Shown here in pieces: positions 35,977 to 45,778 of a stretch of 64,000 nucleotides of DNA. The DNA lies in NCBI RefSeq assembly GCF_000805335.1, contig NZ_KN708638.1, positions 6,459,239 to 6,523,238 of the forward strand. The letters are read 5' to 3'. Below the pieces are notes generated by a model. That model saw only the letters and a program-made list of their open reading frames with translations. It was not told the DNA's origin and searched no databases. The DNA comes from Streptomyces sp. CT34. GTDB taxonomy: Bacteria > Actinomycetota > Actinomycetes > Streptomycetales > Streptomycetaceae. The stretch's first letter is position 1. Every line of letters starts with the position of its first letter. The position numbers were made by a program, and so were the translations under genes.

Positions 35977-36460
35977 GGTCGGCCTCCTGCCAAGGCATCT
36001 CTGCCGTAGGGAGCTGGTCCCGGACCAGCATCCAGGCCGCGCCGCCGCGTCACAGTGCGACTTGCGGCCATTCTCGGGGCCCCTGGGACGCGGAGCTACG
36101 TCCGGTCCGCGGCCCGCGCACCGGCACCATCCATCGTGGCCCGGCCGATCCCCCGCCGCCACCGCAAGCATCCGGCCAATCGCGCCGACGGGCGGCATGG
36201 CCGATGGCGGGGGGTTGACGGGGGCGGGGTGCCTGGCTGTACAGGCGGGGGTTGGGGGCGCGGCCGGCGTGGCTCGGGGGTGCGGCTCCGCGGGTGTGGG
36301 GCCGGGGTCGGGGCCCGGGGGTGTGGGGCGGGGCTGGGGTTACCGGTGTGCATGTGCGGGGGGGCTGGCGTTGGGGGGCGGGGTGCCTGGGGGTGCGTCG
36401 GGGCTGAGGCGCCCGGGTGCGGGGCGGGGGGCGTACGCGCCGTACGCAGCGTGGGCTTGG

Positions 36461-36484
36461 TGCGGGTGCGGGTGCGGGTGCGGG
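36461..36484. repeat. TGCGGG hexamer x4, G-quadruplex motif
   Basis: Four head-to-tail copies of TGCGGG continuing into TGGGG give five GGG runs separated by TGC or T on the plus strand, a textbook intramolecular G-quadruplex pattern, inside an already G-rich strand. Confidence 0.75.
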
Positions 36485-36559
36485 TGGGGTGCGTGGGCTT
36501 GGTGCGGGGTGCCCGCCTGTATGGCCCGCCGCCCACCCGTACCTTCTGTTTTTTCCCCG

Positions 36560-36588
36560 CCGCCCACCCCCCTTCGGGGGGTGGGCGG
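36560..36588. terminator. Perfect 13-bp hairpin, likely terminator of the TPR-like gene
   Basis: CCGCCCACCCCCC (36560-36572) pairs exactly with 36576-36588 around the loop TTC. It lies 190 bases beyond the stop of the leftward TPR-like gene. A run of six T precedes it on the plus strand, so in the leftward transcript the hairpin is followed by A rather than U. Confidence 0.55.
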
Positions 36589-36778
36589 GTGTAGTGGTGA
36601 GGTTCGTAGCCCCCGGGGGCCAGTGGTACGGGGGCCAGAGCGGCCACGGTACGGGGGCCAGGGGACAGCCACGGTACGGGACCAGGGGCCGGCCCGGGTG
36701 TGTGGGCCGGAGGGGCGGCCCCGCATCTGCCCGCATGGCCGGGCGTGGGTCGGGGCCGATGTGCGGACCGACCGGGGG

Positions 36779-37651
36779 CTACGAGTCCGTTGGCTCCGGG
36801 GGGAGTTGGTCGGCGAGCCAGGTGGGGACGCCGCCCATGAGGCGGAAGAGGCGGGCGGCCTCGGTGCGGAGGCGGGCGGCCTCGTCGTCCGGGGCGGCGT
36901 CGGCCAGGGCGGCCAGGGCCGGGGCGGTACCGACGAGGAAGCCCAGTTCCTCACGGATCCGCAGGGACTCGGCGAAGCCGTGCCGGGCCTCCGTCAACTC
37001 CCCGTCGCGCAGCGCGAGTCCGGCCAGATGGCGCCAGGTGAAGGACAGCAGCAGGACGTCGCCGTGCGCGGTGGCACCGGCGTGCGCGCGGCGGTAGGCG
37101 GCGCGGGCCGCGTCCGGGCTGTCGGCGATGTGCTCGGCCATCAGCCCGCGCCGGAAGTCCAGCAGCGGCCGGCCGGCCGCCGCCGGGGCGAGCAGCGCGG
37201 CGGCCCTGCCCAGTGCCGAACGGGCTTCGTCGGCGCGGTCGCGTACGCCCAACACCGTTGCGGCGTAGGCGAGATGGCCGCGTTCACAGGCCGCGTCGCC
37301 GCGTTCCTCGTCGTCGCCGGCCAGTGCCTCCGCGGCGCGGAGCGCGTCCTCGGCCTCGGCCCAGCCGGTGGCCGTGAACATGCAGCGCTCGACGAGGAGC
37401 GCGGCGCGGCGCAGCGCGGCGGGGGCGTGGTGGGCGGCGTGCGGTTCCAGGAGTACGGCCGCGTCGTGCCAGCAGCCGCGGGAGCGCAGCCGCCAAACGG
37501 CGCGGTCGAGGGGGTCTTCCCCCTCGACCGTTCTGGCTGCTGCTGGTGGCACCGGTGCGGATGCCGGTCCTGGCACCTGGGCCGGTACCAGGTCCGCGGA
37601 CCTGAGGGAATCCGCTGAATCCGCGGATCCTGACATGGCGGTATCCGCCAC
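36779..37651 (-). CDS. TPR-like helical protein
   Basis: A 290-residue protein. After a disordered, Ser/Asp/Pro-rich N-terminus (~1-45) the chain is a regular series of helical pairs typical of tetratricopeptide repeats or the SARP/LAL-type C-terminal module (DDEERGDAACERGHLAYAATVLG, DAARAAYRRAHAGATAHGD, GELTEARHGFAESLRIREELG). Such domains hold protein partners. GTG 37651 has GGGGAGGG six bases upstream. No catalytic or DNA-binding part is seen, and no partner gene is adjacent. Confidence 0.75.
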   Translation of the reverse strand: MADTAMSGSADSADSLRSADLVPAQVPGPASAPVPPAAARTVEGEDPLDRAVWRLRSRGCWHDAAVLLEPHAAHHAPAALRRAALLVERCMFTATGWAEAEDALRAAEALAGDDEERGDAACERGHLAYAATVLGVRDRADEARSALGRAAALLAPAAAGRPLLDFRRGLMAEHIADSPDAARAAYRRAHAGATAHGDVLLLSFTWRHLAGLALRDGELTEARHGFAESLRIREELGFLVGTAPALAALADAAPDDEAARLRTEAARLFRLMGGVPTWLADQLPPEPTDS

Positions 37652-38130
37652 ATTGCCCTCCCCGAGCGCGCCGTTGAGCGGGAATTCGGATGCAGTGGGC
37701 GAATCTCAGCACGAATTCCGGTACCGGGCCAAGGGGGTGGGTGAATGATTTCACAATCGGCTGAGGAGCCGCCGCGGCGGCTTCCGGGAGGCTGATCGGC
37801 CGTGGCCTGGCACGCGGCAGCCGACCGGTGCGCGATGGCCGTCGACGCGACGCCGCCCGATCGTGGTACCTCGAATGGCGGATAGGGGCGGATGGGAACG
37901 CGGAGGGGGGCGGATGCGTACGGGGCGGGCCGGATACGGGGGCGGGGCGGGCGTGCGCACCGGCGCCCCGGCACTCGCCCGCCCCCGGCGTCACGGGCTC
38001 GTACGCGGCGGGCGTCGGCGACCGTCTTCCGGTACGGGAGCCTCCGGTACGGGAGCCGTACGGGGCGGGGTCTCGGCGACCGTCGGCCGGCGCGGCTGCG
38101 CAGGTGCCGGGCCGGCGCTCCGCCCCGCCG
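37652..38130. other. Intergenic region
   Basis: 480 bases between the start of the TPR-like gene and the end of pucR. The only visible features are short direct repeats of GGTACGGGAGCC near 38030-38060 and a more AT-rich stretch at 37680-37760 that probably contains the TPR-like gene's promoter. No gene seen. Confidence 0.5.
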
Positions 38131-39852
38131 TCAGCTCATCCGGAGGGCCAGGAAGAAGTCCAGCTTGTCCTCCAGGCGGGACAGGTCGCGGCCGGTCAGC
38201 TGCTCGATGCGGCCCACGCGGTAGCGGAGGGTGTTGACGTGCAGGTGGAGGCGGGTGGCGCAGCGGGTCCAGGAGCCGTCGCAGTCGAGGAACGCCTCCA
38301 GGGTGGGGATCAGTTCGGCGCGGTGGCGGCGGTCGTAGTCGCGCAGCGGGTCCAGGAGGCGGGCGGTGAAGGCGCGCCGGACGTCGTCGGGGACGAAGGG
38401 CAGCAGCAGGACGTGGGAGGCGAGCTCCTCGTGGCCGGCGGCGCAGACCCGGCCGGGGCGGGCGGCGGCGACCCGGCGGGCGTGCCGGGCCTCCTCCAGG
38501 GCGCCGCGCAGGCCCTCGGCGGAGTGCACGGAGGCGCTGACGCCGATCGTGAGGCGGCCGTCGCCGTCCAGGCCGCGGCTGAGCGGGTCCTGGACGACGC
38601 GGAGCAGGGCGTCGGCGTGCAGGCCGTCCGCCGAGGTGCCGTCCGTGGACTCGTCCGGGACGGCCGGCAGCGGGACCAGGGCCACCGCCTCGTCGCCGGT
38701 GTGGGCGACCGCGATCCGGTCGGAGGGCTCGGGGCCGAAGGTGCCGGGGTCGACCAGCACCTCCTCCAGGAGGCTCTGGGCCACCGGGCCGCCGGGGACG
38801 TCGCCGCCCTCCCATTCGACCCGGGCCACCACGATCTGCCAGTGCGGGGCGGTGCCCAGCCCGGGGAGCAGCACCGGCGCCGCCACCCGGAGCCGGGCGG
38901 CGATCTCGGCGGGCGGCGCGCCGGTCTGGACCAGCTCCAGGACCTCCTGGGCGAGCCGTCGGCGGACCGTGCGGGCGGCGTCGCGGCGGTCGCGCTCGAC
39001 GGCGATCAGCTGGGTGACGCCGTGCAGCAGGTCGAGACGCTCCTCGGGCCAGTCGCCGGCGTCCGCCTCGACGGCCAGCAGCCAGTCGCTGAGCAGCGTC
39101 TGGCGCAGGTCGCGGCCCTCGTAGCGGATCGGGAAAAGGGAGTACGTGGCTCCTCCCGGCCCGTCGCCCGACCCCCGCCCCTCATCGAGGCGCTGCGCGC
39201 CGCCCCCCTCGATCGTGACCCGGTGGGGGCCGCGGCGGCCGGTGCGGGCGGCGGCCAGATGCTCCCCCGCGAGCCGGGCGCCCAGCTCCGCCGGCAGCTC
39301 GGGCCCGGAGTCGGCGAGCGTCGAGCCGGCGATCTGGCGGCCGGTGGGGGAGAGCACCCAGGCCCGCAGGTCGAGGTCGGAGCCGAGCAGGTCCAGGACG
39401 ACCTCGGGGCCGCCGCCGGCCGGACCGGACGTCATCAGGCGCCGGTGCCGGTCCACCACGGCGGCCAGATCGCCGGCCCGCTCGCTGGAGACCTGCCGGA
39501 CGACATGCTCGGTGATGGAGGCGAACGAGACGTCCTCGACGACCGAGAAGAGCGGCAGGCGGTGCCGGCGGCAGGCCTGTACCAGGTCGTCGGGGATCGC
39601 CCCGAGCTCGGCCTCGCCGGCCGCGAGTCCGGCGACCCCGGCGGCGGCCAGGATGCGGACGAACCGCTCGGAGTCCTCCGGTTCACGGCGCCAGGCCAGG
39701 CCGGTGAGCACCAGCTCACCGCCGGAGAGATAACGGCTGGGATCCCGCAGGTCGGTGGTCATCACGCCACGGACGGTGCGGTCCAGCTCATCCTCGCCCC
39801 CGAGGAGCCGGAGGCCCAGAGAATGTGTGTCCAGGAGTGCGCGGAGCCGCAT
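38131..39852 (-). CDS. pucR: PucR family transcriptional regulator of purine catabolism
   Basis: A 573-residue regulator. The N-terminal PucR domain (~1-125) begins MRLRALLDTHSLGLRLLGGEDELDRTVRGV in family style and includes TDLRDPSRYLSGGELVLTG; a central region (~260-480) resembles the CdaR GGDEF-like domain; the C-terminal HTH_30 (~505-570) reads FLDCDGSWTRCATRLHLHVNTLRYRVGRIEQLTG in parts. ATG 39852 is at the start of the conserved domain, with GCGAGG immediately before it. Divergent from the xanthine dehydrogenase operon across 262 bases, so it is almost certainly its regulator. The inducing ligand would be a purine pathway intermediate. Confidence 0.9.
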   Translation of the reverse strand: MRLRALLDTHSLGLRLLGGEDELDRTVRGVMTTDLRDPSRYLSGGELVLTGLAWRREPEDSERFVRILAAAGVAGLAAGEAELGAIPDDLVQACRRHRLPLFSVVEDVSFASITEHVVRQVSSERAGDLAAVVDRHRRLMTSGPAGGGPEVVLDLLGSDLDLRAWVLSPTGRQIAGSTLADSGPELPAELGARLAGEHLAAARTGRRGPHRVTIEGGGAQRLDEGRGSGDGPGGATYSLFPIRYEGRDLRQTLLSDWLLAVEADAGDWPEERLDLLHGVTQLIAVERDRRDAARTVRRRLAQEVLELVQTGAPPAEIAARLRVAAPVLLPGLGTAPHWQIVVARVEWEGGDVPGGPVAQSLLEEVLVDPGTFGPEPSDRIAVAHTGDEAVALVPLPAVPDESTDGTSADGLHADALLRVVQDPLSRGLDGDGRLTIGVSASVHSAEGLRGALEEARHARRVAAARPGRVCAAGHEELASHVLLLPFVPDDVRRAFTARLLDPLRDYDRRHRAELIPTLEAFLDCDGSWTRCATRLHLHVNTLRYRVGRIEQLTGRDLSRLEDKLDFFLALRMS

Positions 39853-40114
39853 GACCTCGCCCGCCGTTCTTTGCTGTCTCGTGTTGCCGGTGGAATGCCG
39901 CGAGGTTTTGATTCCTCGTCTTTCGTTCGAATCTACAAGACGGGCGCCGTGGCCAGCCAACCGCTTCATGGTTTCGGTGACTGCACCGGGTGGGGGCAGT
40001 GCGCGTTCACTAAGCCCAACCGCGTTAACAAGACATGAACGGCTCGATGGCGACGAGGACCCGCCGTCCTCACCATGAGCAGCGAACGACCCCATTTCGT
40101 AGAAGAGGCCACCC

Positions 40115-41002
40115 ATGGACTTCCTTCGCCCCGCCAGCTGGGAGGAGGCGCTCGCCGCCAAGGCAGAGCACCCTACCGCTGTGCCCATCGCGGGCGGCAC
40201 GGACGTGATGGTCGAGATCAACTTCGACCACCGCCGCCCCGAGTACCTGCTCGACCTGGACCGCATCGGTGACCTGAGCGAGTGGGAGGTCGGAGAGAAG
40301 ACCGTACGCCTGGGTGCCTCCGTTCCCTACACCAAGATCATGGAGAACCTGCGGGCCGAACTCCCGGGCCTGGCTCTGGCCTCGCACACCGTGGCCTCCC
40401 CGCAGATCCGCAACCGCGGCGGCGTCGGCGGCAACCTCGGCACCGCCTCGCCGGCCGGTGACGCGCACCCCGCGCTGCTCGCCTCCGGCTGCGAGGTCGA
40501 GGTCGAGTCGGTGCGCGGCCGGCGGATGATCCCGATCGATGAGTTCTACGTGGGCGTCAAGCGCAACGCGATGGCGCCCGACGAGCTGATCCGCTCGGTG
40601 CATCTGCCGAAGGCCGACGGACCGCAGCAGTTCTCCAAGGTCGGCACCCGCAACGCCATGGTCATCGCGGTGTGCGCCTTCGGTATCGCGCTGCACCCCG
40701 AGACCCGCACGGTCCGCACCGGCATCGGCTCCGCGGCACCCACCCCCGTACGGGCCAGGGAGGCCGAGGAGTTCCTCGCCGCGGCGCTGGAGGAGGGCGG
40801 CTTCTGGGAGTCGGGCAACCCCATCCCGCCGTCCGTCGCCAGGCAGTTCGCCCAGCTGGCATCCGGCGCCTGCAACCCGATCGACGACGTGCGCGGCAGC
40901 GCCAAGTACCGCCGGCACGCCGTGGGCATCATGGCGCGCCGCACCCTCGGCTGGACCTGGGAGTCCTACCGCGGACACGAGAGGAGCGCACAGTGCGCGT
41001 GA
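40115..41002 (+). CDS. Xanthine dehydrogenase, FAD-binding subunit
   Basis: A 295-residue subunit carrying the FAD of a heterotrimeric molybdenum hydroxylase. The first FAD loop is AGGTDVMVEI (~26-35) and the second is RNRGGVGGNLGTASPAGD (~97-115), both as in the family; the CO-dehydrogenase flavoprotein C-terminal domain follows (~175-290). AGAGG precedes ATG 40115. It is first in the operon and its end overlaps the GTG of the iron-sulfur subunit by ten bases. Together the three subunits oxidise hypoxanthine and xanthine to urate. Confidence 0.92.
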   Translation: MDFLRPASWEEALAAKAEHPTAVPIAGGTDVMVEINFDHRRPEYLLDLDRIGDLSEWEVGEKTVRLGASVPYTKIMENLRAELPGLALASHTVASPQIRNRGGVGGNLGTASPAGDAHPALLASGCEVEVESVRGRRMIPIDEFYVGVKRNAMAPDELIRSVHLPKADGPQQFSKVGTRNAMVIAVCAFGIALHPETRTVRTGIGSAAPTPVRAREAEEFLAAALEEGGFWESGNPIPPSVARQFAQLASGACNPIDDVRGSAKYRRHAVGIMARRTLGWTWESYRGHERSAQCA

Positions 41003-41607
41003 ACTTCACCGTCAACGGCCGCGAGCAGCAGGCCGACGACGTCTGGGAAGGCGAGAGCCTGCTGTACGTCCTCCGCGAGCGGCTGGGCCTGCCGGGCTCC
41101 AAGAACGCCTGCGAGCAGGGTGAATGCGGCTCCTGCACGGTCCGCCTGGACGGTGTGCCGGTGTGCTCCTGCCTGGTCGCGGCCGGCCAGGTCGAGGGCC
41201 GCGAGGTGGTGACCGTCGAGGGCCTGGCCGACTACGCCAGGCAGCGCGCCGAGCACGGCGGCTGCGCCACCGGGGCCTGCGGCACCGGCCTGGACGCCGC
41301 CAAGCAGTGGCAGGCCAAGCCGGCGGACTCGCAGACCGGGGAGAACGGCACCCTCCCGCATGCGACGCTCTCGCCGATCCAGCAGGCGTTCATCGACGCC
41401 GGCGCGGTCCAGTGCGGCTTCTGCACCCCCGGCCTGCTGGTCGCCGCCGACGAGCTGCTGGAGCGCAACGACTCCCCGTCGGACGCCGACATCCGTGAGG
41501 CGCTGTCGGGCAACCTGTGCCGCTGCACGGGCTACGAGAAGATCCTCGACGCGGTCCGGCTGGCCGCCGCCCGCGGCGAGAACCGGACCGCCGGACAGGG
41601 GGCCTGA
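40993..41607 (+). CDS. Xanthine dehydrogenase, [2Fe-2S] subunit
   Basis: A 204-residue electron-transfer subunit with both [2Fe-2S] clusters: plant-ferredoxin-type site C-x4-C-x2-C (CEQGECGSC, ~40-48) with its partner Cys ~60, and the helical site CGFC with CRCTGY (~138-176). There is an insertion of ~25 residues between the two domains (around ~80-115, GGCATGACGTGLDAAKQWQA) compared with shorter homologues such as CoxS. GTG 40993 has GAGGAG seven bases upstream. Second gene of the operon, tightly coupled on both sides. Confidence 0.92.
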   Translation: MRVNFTVNGREQQADDVWEGESLLYVLRERLGLPGSKNACEQGECGSCTVRLDGVPVCSCLVAAGQVEGREVVTVEGLADYARQRAEHGGCATGACGTGLDAAKQWQAKPADSQTGENGTLPHATLSPIQQAFIDAGAVQCGFCTPGLLVAADELLERNDSPSDADIREALSGNLCRCTGYEKILDAVRLAAARGENRTAGQGA

Positions 41608-41609
41608 CC

Positions 41610-43997
41610 ATGGCTGGTGCCACCCGTACACCCACCGACCTCACCCAGGGCGGCAAGACCGACGCCGGTATCGGCGCCTCCACGCTCCGCCCGGACGGCA
41701 CCCTCAAGGTGACCGGTGAGTTCGCCTACTCCTCGGACATGTGGCACGAGGACATGCTGTGGGGCTTCACGCTCCGCTCCACCGAGGCACACGCCGAGAT
41801 CGTCTCCATCGACACCTCCGAGGCGCTGGCGACCTCCGGTGTCTACGCCGTCCTCACCTACGACGACCTGCCCACCGACGTGAAGAACTACGGCCTGGAG
41901 ATCCAGGACACGCCGGTTCTCGCGCACGGCAAGGTCCGGCACCACGGTGAGCCGGTGGCGCTGGTCGCCGCCGACCACCCGGAGACCGCGCGGCGTGCCG
42001 CCGCCAAGATCAAGATCGAGTACAAGCAGCTGCCGGTGATCACCGACGAGGCGTCCGCGACCGCCGAGGGCGCGCCGCTGGTCCACGAGAACCGCGACGA
42101 CCACCACGCGGGCCACGTACCGCACCCCAACATCGTCCACCGGCAGCCGATCGTCCGCGGCAACGTCGCCGAGGCCGCCGAGAAGGCCGACGTCATCGTC
42201 TCCGGCGAGTACGTCTTCGGCATGCAGGACCAGGCGTTCCTCGGTCCGGAGTCCGGTCTGGCGGTGCCCGGTGAGGACGGCGGTGTCGACCTCTACGTCG
42301 CCACCCAGTGGCTGCACTCCGACCTCCGCCAGATCGCCCCGGTCCTCGGCCTGCCGGAGGAGAAGGTGCGGATGACGCTCTCCGGCGTCGGCGGCGCGTT
42401 CGGCGGTCGCGAGGACCTGTCGATGCAGATCCACGCCTGCCTCCTGGCGCTGCGCACCGGAAAGCCCGTCAAGATCGTCTACAACCGGTTCGAGTCCTTC
42501 TTCGGGCACGTCCACCGGCACCCCGCGAAGCTCTGGTACGAGCACGGCGCCACCAAGGACGGCAAGCTCACCCACATGAAGTGCCGGATCGTCCTGGACG
42601 GCGGCGCCTACGCGTCCGCCTCCCCGGCGGTCGTCGGCAACGCCTCGTCCCTCTCGGTCGGCCCGTACGTCATCGACGACGTCGACATCGAGGCCATCGC
42701 GCTCTATTCCAACAACCCGCCCTGCGGCGCGATGCGCGGCTTCGGCGCGGTCCAGGCGTGCTTCGCGTACGAGGCGCAGATGGACAAGCTCGCCGCGAAG
42801 CTGGGCCTGGACCCGGTCGAGTTCCGGCAGCTCAACGCCATGGAGCAGGGCACCATCATGCCGACCGGGCAGCCGGTCGACTCGCCGGCCCCGGTCGCCG
42901 AACTCCTCCGGCGCATCAAGGCGATGCCGCTTCCCCCGGAGCAGCAGTGGCTGGCGGCCGGCGAGGGCGCCGACGTCCGGGCGCTGCCCGGCGGCCTGTC
43001 CAACACCACGCACGGCGAGGGCGTCGTCCGCGGTGTCGGCTACGCCGTCGGCATCAAGAACGTCGGCTTCTCCGAGGGCTTCGACGACTACTCCACCGCC
43101 CGGGTCCGCATGGAGGTGCTGGCCGGTGAGCCGGTCGCCACCGTGCACACCGCGATGGCGGAGGTCGGCCAGGGCGGCGTCACCGTGCACGCCCAGATCG
43201 CCCGCACCGAACTCGGCGTCGAGCAGGTCACCATCCACCCCGCCGACACCCAGGTCGGCTCCGCCGGCTCCACCTCCGCCTCCCGCCAGACGTACATGAC
43301 CGGTGGTGCGGTGAAGAACACCTGCGAGGCGGTGCGCGAGAAGGTCCTGCAGCTGGGCCGCGCCAAGTTCGGCACCTACCACCCCGCGTGGGCCACCGCC
43401 GAACTGCTGCTGGAGGGCGGCAAGGTCGTCACCGACGGCGGTGAGGTGCTGGCCGATCTCGTCGACGTCCTGGAGGGCGAGGCGATCGACCTGGAGCTGG
43501 AGTTCCGGCACCGGCCCACCGAGGCGTTCGACCTGGTCACCGGCCAGGGCAACGGCCACGTCCAGTACTCCTTCGCGGCCCACCGCGCGGTCGTGGAGGT
43601 GGACACCGAGCTCGGCCTGGTCAAGGTCATCGAGCTGGCGGTGGCGCAGGACGTCGGCAAGGCGCTCAACCCGCTGTCCGTCGTCGGCCAGATCCAGGGT
43701 GGTACCACCCAGGGCCTGGGCGTGGCGGTCATGGAGGAGATCATCGTCGACCCCAAGACCGCGAAGGTGCGCAACCCCTCCTTCACGGACTACCTCATCC
43801 CCACGATTCTCGACACGCCGTCCATCCCGGTCGATGTGCTCGAACTCGCCGACGAGCACGCCCCCTACGGGCTGCGCGGCATCGGCGAGGCCCCCACCCT
43901 GTCGTCCACCCCGGCCGTCCTCGCGGCGATCCGGAACGCGACCGGGCTGGAGCTCAACAAGACGCCGGTACGCCCCGAGCACCTCACCGGCACCTAA
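41610..43997 (+). CDS. Xanthine dehydrogenase, molybdopterin-binding subunit
   Basis: A 795-residue catalytic subunit. Molybdenum cofactor contacts are visible: GVGGAFGGREDLSMQ, AMRGFGAVQACFAYE, the GQGGVTVHAQIARTELGV region, and the catalytic glutamate in YGLRGIGEAPTLSSTPA near the C-terminus. The N-terminal substrate-entry domain (~20-140) is also complete. ATG 41610 starts two bases after the iron-sulfur subunit stop. Substrate assignment to xanthine/hypoxanthine rests on the PucR, purine permease and XdhC neighbours as much as on sequence. Confidence 0.93.
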   Translation: MAGATRTPTDLTQGGKTDAGIGASTLRPDGTLKVTGEFAYSSDMWHEDMLWGFTLRSTEAHAEIVSIDTSEALATSGVYAVLTYDDLPTDVKNYGLEIQDTPVLAHGKVRHHGEPVALVAADHPETARRAAAKIKIEYKQLPVITDEASATAEGAPLVHENRDDHHAGHVPHPNIVHRQPIVRGNVAEAAEKADVIVSGEYVFGMQDQAFLGPESGLAVPGEDGGVDLYVATQWLHSDLRQIAPVLGLPEEKVRMTLSGVGGAFGGREDLSMQIHACLLALRTGKPVKIVYNRFESFFGHVHRHPAKLWYEHGATKDGKLTHMKCRIVLDGGAYASASPAVVGNASSLSVGPYVIDDVDIEAIALYSNNPPCGAMRGFGAVQACFAYEAQMDKLAAKLGLDPVEFRQLNAMEQGTIMPTGQPVDSPAPVAELLRRIKAMPLPPEQQWLAAGEGADVRALPGGLSNTTHGEGVVRGVGYAVGIKNVGFSEGFDDYSTARVRMEVLAGEPVATVHTAMAEVGQGGVTVHAQIARTELGVEQVTIHPADTQVGSAGSTSASRQTYMTGGAVKNTCEAVREKVLQLGRAKFGTYHPAWATAELLLEGGKVVTDGGEVLADLVDVLEGEAIDLELEFRHRPTEAFDLVTGQGNGHVQYSFAAHRAVVEVDTELGLVKVIELAVAQDVGKALNPLSVVGQIQGGTTQGLGVAVMEEIIVDPKTAKVRNPSFTDYLIPTILDTPSIPVDVLELADEHAPYGLRGIGEAPTLSSTPAVLAAIRNATGLELNKTPVRPEHLTGT

Positions 43998-44251
43998 CCG
44001 CATACCGCCTGGGGGCCACCCTCCCCAGGCCCCCACGCCCTCCGGGCGGTGCGTTTCAGGGGTGTCCCTGTCCGTCCTCCTCAGCGCACCGTCCGGAGAT
44101 CTCCCCGCACCACGCAGTCGCTGACCCGCTCCACCAAGGGGCCGGCAGCACCCCGTTCGTCTCGGGCCGTTCCCCCGGGTCGTGCAGCCGAAGATCCATC
44201 CCAAATCTCGCCCCGAGCGAGTGCCCCTATGAACCTTGGGAGTAAGGCACC

Positions 44252-45712
44252 ATGACCCAGCAGTCCACTGAGCCGATGACCACGGCGGAAGACGCGGGCG
44301 ACGGCTCGCGTCAGCCCGCCGGCCGGTCCTGGCTCGACCGGTACTTCCACATCTCCGACAGAGGGTCGTCCATCGCGCGGGAAATGCGCGGCGGCATCAC
44401 CACCTTCATGGCGATGTGTTACATCCTGCTGCTCAACCCGGTCATTCTGGGCTCGGTCCAGGACGTCCACAAGAACACCCTCGCGCACGCCGGCCTGGTC
44501 ACCGCCACCGCGTTCGGCGCCGCCGTCTGCACCCTGCTGATGGGCTTCGTCGGGAAGGTCCCGCTGGCGCTCGCGGCGGGCCTGAACGTCTCCGCGGCCC
44601 TGACCACCCAGGTCGTCCCCAACATGACCTGGCCGCAGGCCATGGGCATGTGCGTGATGTACGGCGTCGTCATCTGCCTGCTGGTCGTCACCGGCCTGCG
44701 GGAGATGGTCATGAACGCCATCCCGCTCGCCCTCAAGCACGCGATCACCATGGGCATCGGCATGTTCGTCGCCCTGATCGGCCTGGTGAAGGCCGGGTTC
44801 GTCGGCAAGGGCATCGGCACCCCGGTCACCCTGGGCGCCACCGGCAACCTCTCCGGCTGGCCCGTCCTGTTCTTCTGCCTGACCCTGCTGCTGATCTTCA
44901 TGCTGCAGGCCCGCAAGGTCCCCGGCGCCATCCTCATCGGCATCGTCGTCGGCTCGGTGTTCTCCATCGCCGCCACCAAGCTCGGCGGACTGACCGCCAA
45001 GGACTGGGGCGGCACGCCGCCGGCGCTGAACGGCAGCGCGGTGTCGATGCCGGACTTCGGGCTCTTCGGGCACGTGCAGTTCGGCGGCTGGGGCTCCATC
45101 GGCGCCCTCAGCGTCGGCATGATCGTCTTCACCCTGGTGCTGGCCGGCTTCTTCGACGCCATGGCCACCATCATCGGTGTCGGCACGGAGGCCAAGCTGG
45201 CCGACGACAAGGGCCGGATGCCTGGCCTGTCCAAGGCGCTGTTCGTGGACGGCGCCGGCGGTGCCATCGGCGGTCTCGCCGGCGGCTCCGGACAGACCGT
45301 GTTCATCGAGTCGGCCAGCGGCGTCGGCGAGGGTGCCCGTACCGGTCTGTCGTCCGTCGTCACCGGTCTGCTCTTCGCGGCCTGCCTGTTCTTCACCCCG
45401 GTCACCCAGCTCGTGCCGGCCCAGGTGGCAGCCGCCGCTCTGGTCGTCATCGGCTCGATGATGATGAGCGTCGCCAGCCATGTGGACTGGAGCGACCGCG
45501 CGGTGTCCATCCCGGTCTTCCTGACCGTGGCCCTGATGCCGTTCACCTACCAGATCACCACCGGCGTCGGTGCCGGCGTCGTCGCCTACACCGCCATCAA
45601 GGCGGCCCAGGGCAAGTGGCGCGAGATCGGCGGTTTCATGTGGGTGCTGACCGGCATCTTCCTCGTCTACTTCTCGCTCCATCCGATCCAGCAGTGGCTG
45701 GGCATCAAGTAA
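44252..45712 (+). CDS. AzgA-type (NCS2) hypoxanthine/guanine/adenine permease
   Basis: A 486-residue purine permease. The AzgA/PbuG pattern is clear: LDRYFHISDRGSSIAREMRGGITTFMAMCYILLLNP in parts at ~30-65, KVPLALAAGLNVSAAL, and the middle FFDAMATIIGVGTEAKLADDKGRMPG with GSGQTVFIESASGVGEGARTGL, followed by the last helices. About 12-14 membrane segments. It supplies purines to the xanthine dehydrogenase encoded just upstream (255-base gap). Exact purine preference cannot be read from sequence. Confidence 0.9.
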   Translation: MTQQSTEPMTTAEDAGDGSRQPAGRSWLDRYFHISDRGSSIAREMRGGITTFMAMCYILLLNPVILGSVQDVHKNTLAHAGLVTATAFGAAVCTLLMGFVGKVPLALAAGLNVSAALTTQVVPNMTWPQAMGMCVMYGVVICLLVVTGLREMVMNAIPLALKHAITMGIGMFVALIGLVKAGFVGKGIGTPVTLGATGNLSGWPVLFFCLTLLLIFMLQARKVPGAILIGIVVGSVFSIAATKLGGLTAKDWGGTPPALNGSAVSMPDFGLFGHVQFGGWGSIGALSVGMIVFTLVLAGFFDAMATIIGVGTEAKLADDKGRMPGLSKALFVDGAGGAIGGLAGGSGQTVFIESASGVGEGARTGLSSVVTGLLFAACLFFTPVTQLVPAQVAAAALVVIGSMMMSVASHVDWSDRAVSIPVFLTVALMPFTYQITTGVGAGVVAYTAIKAAQGKWREIGGFMWVLTGIFLVYFSLHPIQQWLGIK

Positions 45713-45723
45713 CGCCCGTCCGC

Positions 45724-45751
45724 CCCCACTCTCGGCTTTACTCGAGTGGGG
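45724..45751. terminator. Hairpin between purine permease and xdhC
   Basis: CCCCACTC (45724-45731) and GAGTGGGG (45744-45751) pair across a 12-base loop, 12 bases after the permease stop. It may partly terminate or attenuate transcription before xdhC. Confidence 0.4.
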
Positions 45752-45778
45752 CCCCCATCCATCCGTAAGGAGACCGAC

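Larger units (their letters stand above)
35977..36778. other. Gene-free, repeat-rich interval
   Basis: About 800 bases with no believable gene: all long frames here are low-complexity. The right part has strong G-strand bias, a TGCGGG tandem repeat and a very strong hairpin, both listed separately, and repeated GGGGCCAG/GGTACGGG words at 36600-36700. Confidence 0.55.

Noticed and set aside
39853..40114. A PucR operator in the divergent region
   Set aside because: No sequence close to the known Bacillus PucR box could be identified by eye, so no site is claimed.
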